From Desulfobacterales bacterium (GTDB lineage Bacteria > Desulfobacterota > Desulfobulbia > Desulfobulbales > BM004): 5,023 nucleotides of DNA. The stretch covers positions 1 to 5,023 of the forward strand of contig JAUXHH010000148.1 in the NCBI GenBank assembly GCA_030621655.1. The letters are read 5' to 3'. The translations under genes and the position numbers were made by a program. This document shows, one piece after another, positions 1 through 5,023 of this stretch. The notes under the pieces were generated by a model. It saw only the letters and a program-made list of their open reading frames with translations. It was not told where the DNA came from and did not search any database. Within the stretch, counting starts at the first letter, position 1. Each line of letters begins with the position of its first letter.

Positions 1-635
1 TTTGTAATGGATGCACGGTCGGTAACTGTAAGTTGGCTCACCCCGGGACCGAAATATTCCATGATATAACCGACCCCACCTTTGACTGACAACTGTCTAA
101 GCAGCTCGAGAAGTACATCCCTCGCCGATACCCAGTCCGGCAGTTTGCCGCTCAACCTGATTCCATAAACCCTGGGCATTACCAGATAAAATGGTTTGCC
201 GGCCATTGCCATGGCAACATCCAGGCCGCCGGCACCAATAGCCAGCATGCCCAGGCCGCCACCGGTCGGTGTATGGCTGTCAGAACCAAGCAAGGTCTTA
301 CCCGGACCGCCAAAGCGTTCCAAATGCACCTGGTGAGAAATGCCATTCCCAGGAGGAGAAAAATAGAGCCCATATTTTCTGGCCACTGATTGCAGAAATC
401 TATGGTCATCAGCATTTCTGAAATCGGACTGAACCAGGTTATGATCTACATAACAGACTGACAACTCTGTCTGAACCCTTGGAATACCGGTCGCTTCAAA
501 TTCGAGGTATGCCATGGTTCCTGTAGCATCCTGCGTAAGAGTTTGATCGATTCGAATGCCTATCTCCGACCCCTTCTGCAGACTGCCTTCCACAAGGTGA
601 GAGGCAAGCAGTTTTTCAGTAACTGTTTTACCCAT
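1..635 (-). CDS. acn: Aconitate hydratase (aconitase), Aquifex/deltaproteobacterial type, N-terminal part
   Basis: Aconitase is the cytoplasmic [4Fe-4S] enzyme that interconverts citrate and isocitrate through cis-aconitate in the TCA cycle. I translated the - strand from the ATG at 635-633 and read 211 codons without a stop before the gene leaves the left edge. About one third of an enzyme of roughly 640-660 residues is present. Visible family motifs are QDATGTMA (residues 35-42), VDHN with D64-H65, GNGISHQ with H101, and GSDSHTP with D119-S120-H121, followed by a Gly-rich stretch (125-137). These correspond to substrate-binding and catalytic positions of mitochondrial aconitase. The cluster-ligating cysteines lie beyond the window. 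The opening residues and the compact spacing match the Aquifex-type family rather than E. coli AcnA or AcnB. The start is supported by a Shine-Dalgarno-like sequence and by an in-frame stop upstream at 657-659. A TTG at 650-648 is a weaker alternative start. The gene is divergent from the AsmA-like gene. The family is near certain; the subtype is recalled from memory. Confidence 0.96.
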   Translation of the reverse strand, partial: MGKTVTEKLLASHLVEGSLQKGSEIGIRIDQTLTQDATGTMAYLEFEATGIPRVQTELSVCYVDHNLVQSDFRNADDHRFLQSVARKYGLYFSPPGNGISHQVHLERFGGPGKTLLGSDSHTPTGGGLGMLAIGAGGLDVAMAMAGKPFYLVMPRVYGIRLSGKLPDWVSARDVLLELLRQLSVKGGVGYIMEYFGPGVSQLTVTDRASIT

Positions 636-641
636 TGTATT

Positions 642-648
642 TCCCTTC
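642..648 (-). promoter_or_regulatory. Ribosome binding site of the aconitase gene
   Basis: On the - strand this reads GAAGGGA, ending six bases before the ATG at 635. It is a partial match to the anti-Shine-Dalgarno complement at normal spacing and supports the chosen start over the TTG at 650-648, which overlaps it. Confidence 0.6.
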
Positions 649-857
649 AAATTATTTCATACACCAAAAATTCATTTATATGATTCCGGATTATCCCGGG
701 GCGTTGCGACAAAGGCTTTCAAACAGCAAAATAAAAAAACCGTGCATACATACCATATACTCGTATCAAAGTACATGGCTCAGTCCTCAAATTATGTAGT
801 TTTCATACGGTTCGAAAAGAAAAAATCTTCAGTTTAATATACCTGCTCAATTATATC

Positions 858-890
858 CCTGAATGTTCTTTCAGGAAGAATTATTATACT
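858..890 (+). promoter_or_regulatory. Candidate promoter/operator: inverted repeat next to a -10-like box
   Basis: CCTGAA (858-863) and TTCAGG (870-875) form a perfect six-base inverted repeat around a six-base centre. Ten bases further on lies TATACT (885-890), a five-of-six match to the sigma-70 -10 box on the + strand. The expected -35 position (about 862-867) falls inside the dyad and is not a good TTGACA match, as could be the case for an activator- or repressor-controlled promoter. If used, it would give a leader of roughly 115-120 bases for the AsmA-like gene. The - strand reads perfect TATAAT at 888-883 and 855-850, so the same site could serve aconitase instead. Weak evidence from sequence alone. 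Confidence 0.3.
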
Positions 891-988
891 ATACGGGAAA
901 ATATGAGTATGTTTTTATAAAGAAAAACTTGCTTTGACGATTACCGGCATGCTAGATGAGAACGGTATTCAATACATAAAACATTATC

Positions 989-1007
989 GGGGCTGCCAAT
1001 AAGCCCT
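989..1007 (+). promoter_or_regulatory. Possible hairpin in the leader just before the AsmA-like start codon
   Basis: GGGCT (990-994) pairs with AGCCC (1002-1006) across a seven-base loop, extendable by a G-U pair between 989 and 1007. The hairpin ends seven bases before the ATG at 1015, where a Shine-Dalgarno sequence would normally sit, and no AGGAGG-like sequence is present there. The structure could lower or control initiation, but a five-base stem is short and may be chance. Confidence 0.3.
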
Positions 1008-1014
1008 GCCACAT

Positions 1015-4000
1015 ATGAAAAAATTTTCCAGATATATAATTCTCATTGCAGCCTTAATCCTTTTTGTCGGCCTGGCACCTCGTTTTCTTATTCTGGATAC
1101 AACACAAGAAATCATCACAGATCAGCTCAGCGAAAAACTGGGCAGCCAGGTAACAGTACAGAAAATGCACTGGGCCTGGCTGCCTCTCCCTCACCTGGCT
1201 TTTTCCAATACAAGAATTATCAATAAATACTCTGAATTTTCTGTTCCAGTAATGAAAATATATCCCAACTGGCGAATAATTTTTGACAAGGAACTCATGT
1301 TGGGGAGTATCCACCTGAAAAACCCTGAAATTTACATCAATAAAAAAGCATTCCAGGGCGAAGAATCTTCGGAACTCACCATGCCGGAACTCAGCGTTTT
1401 TATTAAAAACGGAGAACTGAAGATCGAATCCAATGAAAATTCCAAGAATATTCTATCATCAGATATTTATATATTGAACAATATTGACGGCATGCTCAAA
1501 ATGGAGCAGCAAGAAATTGATTTGGACCTGCACGGATCATCTCCTTTCAGCAGGAGCATCAACCTGCTGGGGAATTTCAATACTAACAACAAAAAATACC
1601 AATTCTTCCTGGACTTTCAGGATATTAAGCTGCACAAATCCGGACCCGTTTTTCTTAAGGGTCACCTGATCCCAGTGGAGTCAACCGCAAGACTTGCCGG
1701 TAATATAACCGGTACCGGACTGCATAATATTGAAGGGAACCTGCATGGCACCCTGCCCTCCTTTGCAGTACGGCAAAAGGACCGTGAAATACTTCTCAGG
1801 CCCGGGTTTGCAGACTTCACATTTCTTAAGTCGGGACCGTTATTCCGTCTCATCATTAAAGATCTTGAAATGAAGGAACCTCAGGTCAACCTTTCAGGCC
1901 TGATAGAAAGAAAATCTTCTACGGCAAGCAATGAGTTAGAGATCCAAGCAGCAAGTGCAGAACCGACCTGGACCCTTGACTTAACCGGCAACGACCTGGA
2001 TATAACAACAATACGTCAAAAAATATTGACCCTCTGGGGTGATAATAAAGTAGCTAAAATTGTTTGCGGTATTGTGCTTGAAGGTAGGGCTGCATCCGCT
2101 GCCTACCGTTTCTCTGGGCAGACTTCTGACTTCGAAAACCTTAACGCCATGATTATTGAAGCCGACGCCCTTGAAGCTGCCATCCATGTCCCCGGGGCGG
2201 AATTGGATCTTACCAGGGCAAACGGCCCCATCCTGATCGAAAAATCAATTTTAACCGGCCACAATCTCAGCGCACAGATGGGAAACAATTTCGGCAGTAA
2301 TGCGGAACTGCTCCTGGACCTTGCCAATGGGACCAATGCCTTTTCACTCAGTATTGATATTGATGCAGACTTGCAAGCCCTGCCCCCTGTACTTGAACAA
2401 CTTGTCGACCATAAAGGTTTTCTGCAGGAGCTTTCTAAATTCAAAGAAGTTTCAGGTAGAGCCTCCGGGACGCTGCATCTCGGTGACACGCTTGATAAAA
2501 TCATTACCCGGGTAGATGTCAAGGACATGCAGCTTAAAGCCAAATATGACCGTCTCCCTGAAACTGTTTTTATTGATAAGGGAGCTCTGCACGTTGGCCC
2601 GAAAGAGGTCAGCTGGCAGACGGTGAAAGGTCGCACCGGGCTCCAGGAGATCATAAATACTAGTGGCAATGTCTCCTGGATGACAGGGAAAACCCTGTTG
2701 AACATTGATGAAATACAGGGGCAGGTGCATGGAGAGTCTTTTTATGCAATGCTTGAACAAATCGGCATAATGCCTCAAAAAGTACAGGCCAATCTCACGT
2801 CATTGCACGGAAACATAAACGTTTCCCAGGGGTCGCTGCAGGGGCCGGCCATGCAGCCTGAGATTTGGGAGTACGAACTTGATGTCCAGGCAAAAGAGAT
2901 TTCCTTTGCAAGCCCTTTACTTCCCGAACCAGTCTCCACCAAGGAATTATCAGCAACTTTTAAACACCAGGAAGTGGACATTGAAAAGGCAGATATCAAC
3001 TTTCTTGATCAGCCTCTCAATTTAAAAGGAACGCTCCATCACCAGAAACTGGAAAACTGGTCTGGCATGGTGGAATTAAACGGTCCTGTTCAGGCCAAGC
3101 TGGCCGATTGGATACACAACAAGGGGTGGTTCTTTGAAAAATTTCGTCCCAGAATCCCCTACACCCTGGAAAATATGCAAGTGAACTTTCAAGGAGAAAA
3201 AATTGCTGCCTCGGGAAAAATCATCCATGGTGTGTCCGGGGATAGACTGCCCATGGCCAGGATTGACCTTGAAAACACTCCTGAACGTCTGCGCATTAAT
3301 GAACTGACTTTTATTGCTCCCGGGGAGCAGGGAAGATTAACGCTCGATTTACGGCGCCTGCCCCCTAAGGGCCTTGCCTTTTCCTGGCAAGGTTTTGTTA
3401 ATGCGGACACCGTTGCCACTCTCTTTCATCATAATTTTTTCACGGAAGGCACTTTTGCCGGAGCTTTTTTTGAGGCCAGTTATCTTGCCGACCAACCTGA
3501 AGCATTACGTTTTAAAGGCATTCTTAAAGCTGAAAATTTGCTCTTGAAGGGCAGCAGCAAAAAAAAGCCTATTGTTTTTGAGAACGTTCTTCTGAGCGGC
3601 ACTGGTAAACATTTGAGAATTGCTGCTTTAAACCTAGCTATCGGCAATGAAAAAATCACTGGCTTGGGACATCTTGCTGTAAAGCCGAAGGGACTGCAAC
3701 TGGACATCGACCTTATCTCATCCTTTCTTTCAAAAGAATCAGTCAACGATTTAGTACAGGGACTGAAAGAAACCCAACGTGCCTTGTCAGGTGATCATAC
3801 TGATCAGGATGACGAAATTCCGGTGCCGGAAAATTGGGATATAACTGGTCGGATAGGCTTTGATCTTGACTCTTTCTCGCTGAGCCGCAGCGCTACTACA
3901 GTATACAGTGGAACCCGGCCTGTTCACTATACCCTGCATGATGTCCATGGCGAGTTACAACTGGCTCCCGATACTCTGACGAGAACAGAAATTTTCTCCT

Positions 4001-4704
4001 CAAAGCTGTGCAATCTCGACTTTAAGTCCACCTGGTATTCAGACGAGGCCCTTGGGCAATATTTTGAACTTGCAACCGATTCCAATGCCCCATTGCGCCT
4101 GGAAAATGTTTTGCCATGCCTTGGTGTCAATCAGGATCTGGTTGAGGGCGAATTTTCTTTAAAAGCCAATCTAAGAAAAGAATCCGGCGCCTGGCATAGC
4201 GGCAATATTCATATCAAATCCACCAAGGGCAGAATCCTCAGGCTGAAATTGCTTTCCAGAATTTTCAAGATTGTCAATATCACCGACCTCTTTGTAACAC
4301 AAACTGGAAGTACCGGGAAAAGAGGATTCCCTTTTTCCGAGATGTATATTGATACACATATACAGGAGAATAGCCTCATTTTTGACAGGGGAATTCTTCA
4401 TGGCGAAGGCCTCAATCTTTTTCTCAATGGCGATGTTCACCTGGACAATTATGATGCAGATCTGACGCTTCTCATTGCACCATTTAAAACCTTTGACACC
4501 TTGTTTTCCAAAGTGCCTTTCATCGGACAGGATATTATGAGCGAATACGATAGTCTGGTAGCCATCCCCGTTGCAATAGAAGGACAGTGGCCTGATCCGA
4601 CGATAACACCCCTCCGTCTTGAATCTGTCGGTAATGCTCTCTTGAATATTATCAGAGAGACTTTTAAGCTGCCTTATAATATTCTTACGCCGCACGAACA
4701 ATAA
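1015..4704 (+). CDS. Large AsmA-clan, inner-membrane-anchored periplasmic protein (YhdP/TamB-like, putative lipid transfer)
   Basis: This 1,229-residue protein begins with basic residues and one hydrophobic segment (about 7-21) without a clear signal-peptidase site. It therefore looks like an inner-membrane signal anchor with the rest in the periplasm. The body is dominated by short alternating hydrophobic strands with recurring Gly-Asn/Asp turns, as in the long beta-rich grooves of AsmA-clan proteins. An acidic linker lies near 926-934 (GDHTDQDDE). The C-terminal third matches the AsmA-like C-terminal domain as I know it: an LLSRIFKIVNITDLF block (1079-1093), APFKTFDTLFSKVPFIG (1155-1171), IPVAIEGQWPDPTITPL (1184-1200), then an amphipathic tail. 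Only three cysteines occur (351, 999, 1035). Established knowledge: E. coli TamB, YhdP and YdbH redundantly support phospholipid transport to the outer membrane, and AsmA-clan proteins are proposed bridge-like lipid conduits. That this protein does the same is inference. The ATG at 1015 is preferred because an in-frame TAA lies at 1000-1002 and the anchor follows at once, but no Shine-Dalgarno is seen. The gene appears monocistronic, with a terminator directly after its stop. Confidence 0.9.
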   Translation: MKKFSRYIILIAALILFVGLAPRFLILDTTQEIITDQLSEKLGSQVTVQKMHWAWLPLPHLAFSNTRIINKYSEFSVPVMKIYPNWRIIFDKELMLGSIHLKNPEIYINKKAFQGEESSELTMPELSVFIKNGELKIESNENSKNILSSDIYILNNIDGMLKMEQQEIDLDLHGSSPFSRSINLLGNFNTNNKKYQFFLDFQDIKLHKSGPVFLKGHLIPVESTARLAGNITGTGLHNIEGNLHGTLPSFAVRQKDREILLRPGFADFTFLKSGPLFRLIIKDLEMKEPQVNLSGLIERKSSTASNELEIQAASAEPTWTLDLTGNDLDITTIRQKILTLWGDNKVAKIVCGIVLEGRAASAAYRFSGQTSDFENLNAMIIEADALEAAIHVPGAELDLTRANGPILIEKSILTGHNLSAQMGNNFGSNAELLLDLANGTNAFSLSIDIDADLQALPPVLEQLVDHKGFLQELSKFKEVSGRASGTLHLGDTLDKIITRVDVKDMQLKAKYDRLPETVFIDKGALHVGPKEVSWQTVKGRTGLQEIINTSGNVSWMTGKTLLNIDEIQGQVHGESFYAMLEQIGIMPQKVQANLTSLHGNINVSQGSLQGPAMQPEIWEYELDVQAKEISFASPLLPEPVSTKELSATFKHQEVDIEKADINFLDQPLNLKGTLHHQKLENWSGMVELNGPVQAKLADWIHNKGWFFEKFRPRIPYTLENMQVNFQGEKIAASGKIIHGVSGDRLPMARIDLENTPERLRINELTFIAPGEQGRLTLDLRRLPPKGLAFSWQGFVNADTVATLFHHNFFTEGTFAGAFFEASYLADQPEALRFKGILKAENLLLKGSSKKKPIVFENVLLSGTGKHLRIAALNLAIGNEKITGLGHLAVKPKGLQLDIDLISSFLSKESVNDLVQGLKETQRALSGDHTDQDDEIPVPENWDITGRIGFDLDSFSLSRSATTVYSGTRPVHYTLHDVHGELQLAPDTLTRTEIFSSKLCNLDFKSTWYSDEALGQYFELATDSNAPLRLENVLPCLGVNQDLVEGEFSLKANLRKESGAWHSGNIHIKSTKGRILRLKLLSRIFKIVNITDLFVTQTGSTGKRGFPFSEMYIDTHIQENSLIFDRGILHGEGLNLFLNGDVHLDNYDADLTLLIAPFKTFDTLFSKVPFIGQDIMSEYDSLVAIPVAIEGQWPDPTITPLRLESVGNALLNIIRETFKLPYNILTPHEQ

Positions 4705-4708
4705 AAAC

Positions 4709-4741
4709 CCCCGACCTTGGGTGGGAGGTCGGGGTTTTTTT
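4709..4741 (+). terminator. Rho-independent terminator of the AsmA-like gene
   Basis: A perfect nine-base-pair GC-rich stem joins CCCCGACCT (4709-4717) and AGGTCGGGG (4726-4734) across the eight-base loop TGGGTGGG, followed immediately by seven T residues (4735-4741). It starts five bases after the TAA stop, so it ends this transcription unit. The run of A residues before the stem (4703-4707) gives U residues on the other strand, so it could also stop transcription arriving from the right. Confidence 0.95.
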
Positions 4742-4908
4742 AGGAAGAAGAAGTAAAAAAGAAGAGGTCAATGTTTTCTTTTGTTAATACTCTACTCACA
4801 AACCGTGCCCAAATAATCAGATATGAGATAATTTGCTTGAATCATTTAGAAAAAACCATTTCGCATCTCATCTTTCCTAAGGAGGCATAGAATTTTAACA
4901 CCCTGACC

Positions 4909-4955
4909 GGGTAATTTTTACCCAGCCAAGGTATCATGTGTAATGTTTACCCAGC
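4909..4955. repeat. Two 16-base direct repeats, possible end of a mobile element
   Basis: GTAATTTTTACCCAGC (4911-4926) recurs as GTAATGTTTACCCAGC (4940-4955), identical at 15 of 16 positions with a 29-base period. The first copy lies in a perfect dyad, GGGTAA (4909-4914) / TTACCC (4918-4923). The mismatch in the second copy and its upstream bases weaken that dyad. A much poorer third match ending in CCCAGC lies at 4981-4996. Repeated short blocks of this kind occur at the ends of IS21-family insertion sequences, where the transposase binds several sites, but they could equally be operator sites for a gene beyond the window. No transposase sequence is visible. Confidence 0.55.
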
Positions 4956-5007
4956 ATATATTCTATGCATTATATCATATGTGTGCTTGTCCCAGCAGGT
5001 TAGTCTG

Positions 5008-5021
5008 CAACTGCTCAGTTG
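5008..5021. repeat. Short perfect inverted repeat at the right edge
   Basis: CAACTG (5008-5013) and CAGTTG (5016-5021) form a perfect six-base dyad with a two-base centre. It could be a protein-binding site. A two-base loop is too tight for a good RNA hairpin unless the stem opens. The context is cut off by the window end. Confidence 0.35.
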
Positions 5022-5023
5022 TG

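Larger units (their letters stand above)
636..1014. other. Divergent intergenic region between aconitase and the AsmA-like gene
   Basis: These 379 bases separate two divergent starts, so they must hold the promoters of both genes. They are clearly richer in A and T than the flanking genes. I found no convincing open reading frame or RNA gene. Several -10-like hexamers are visible. On the + strand there is TATACT (885-890). On the - strand there are perfect TATAAT boxes at 888-883 and 855-850 and a GATAAT at 695-690. None has a good -35 at 16-18 bases, so assigning them to genes is guesswork in such AT-rich sequence. Two dyads are present: a perfect one at 858-875 and an imperfect one (7 of 8 pairs) between 753-760 and 771-778. 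A TTGACG at 934-939 resembles a -35 box but has no -10 at the right distance. Confidence 0.7.
4742..5023. other. Non-coding right tail without a recognisable gene
   Basis: I see no supportable reading frame on either strand here. The sequence is AT-rich, with a purine-rich start (4742-4767). It contains an inverted pair ATGAGAT (4823-4829) / ATCTCAT (4865-4871), a perfect Shine-Dalgarno-like TAAGGAGG (4878-4885) with no start codon at a usable distance, the direct repeats at 4911-4955, and a dyad at the right edge. It may be the approach to a gene or mobile element beginning past 5023. Confidence 0.6.

Noticed and set aside
179..415. 78-codon hydrophobic frame on the - strand
   Set aside because: It is out of frame with, and entirely inside, the aconitase reading, whose motifs are unmistakable. 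The Trp- and Ala-rich hydrophobicity is a by-product of the sense codons.
929..957. TTGCTT ... CTAGAT as a sigma-70 promoter with a 17-base spacer
   Set aside because: The -10 candidate matches consensus at only two of six positions, and the nearby TTGACG (934-939) has no -10 at 16-18 bases. It is not strong enough to list as a promoter.
2103..2705. 200-codon open frame on the - strand inside the AsmA-like gene
   Set aside because: It lies wholly antisense to a well-supported coding region. Its translation is Ser/Arg/Pro-rich, as expected of a shadow frame, and it shows no recognisable motif.
4171..4701. 176-codon open frame on the - strand over the 3' end of the AsmA-like gene
   Set aside because: It overlaps the most conserved C-terminal domain of the sense gene, and its product has no family features. 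It is treated as a shadow frame.
4719..4734. G-rich run (GGGTGGGAGGTCGGGG) as a possible G-quadruplex
   Set aside because: Only three of its four G runs reach three bases, and the right-hand part is fully used by the terminator stem, which explains the sequence better.
4909..5023. CRISPR array or integron attC site
   Set aside because: Only two close repeat copies of 16 bases with a 13-base gap are present, which is too short for a CRISPR array. No attC core sites are visible.

Overview
The window holds one complete gene, a large 1,229-residue AsmA-clan envelope protein on the + strand (1015-4704). It also holds the first third of a divergently transcribed aconitase gene on the - strand (1-635, running off the left edge), a divergent AT-rich intergenic region between them, a strong intrinsic terminator after the large gene, and a non-coding right tail. 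The protein sequences suggest a Gram-negative bacterium of the Desulfobacterota / 'deltaproteobacterial' type. The aconitase is of the Aquifex/delta-proteobacterial kind rather than the E. coli AcnA or AcnB kind, and the C-terminal block of the large protein resembles long AsmA-like proteins I recall from sulfate and metal reducers. This placement is an inference from memory of those families, not the result of a search.

Layout: 1-635 (-) is the N-terminal 211 residues of aconitase, carrying the QDATGTMA, DH, HQ and SDSHTP substrate-binding motifs. 636-1014 is a divergent promoter region, AT-rich, with several -10-like boxes and a perfect inverted repeat at 858-875. 1015-4704 (+) encodes an inner-membrane-anchored, mostly beta-predicted periplasmic protein ending in a well-conserved AsmA-type C-terminal domain. 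4709-4741 is a GC-rich hairpin followed by seven T residues, which closes this transcription unit. 4742-5023 has no supportable gene. It contains two near-identical 16-base direct repeats (4911-4926, 4940-4955), possibly the end of a mobile element lying beyond the window.

The two genes are divergent, and no functional link between them is evident. Aconitase is a cytoplasmic central-carbon enzyme. The large protein is an envelope protein whose relatives (TamB, YhdP, YdbH, AsmA) act in phospholipid transport and outer-membrane homeostasis. The large gene appears monocistronic, because the next gene up is divergent and a terminator follows its stop codon directly. I saw no CRISPR array, RNA gene, toxin-antitoxin pair or defence system, and nothing that clearly amounts to an undescribed system. 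The most useful leads are the AsmA-clan protein itself, its start site beneath a possible hairpin, and the repeats in the right tail.
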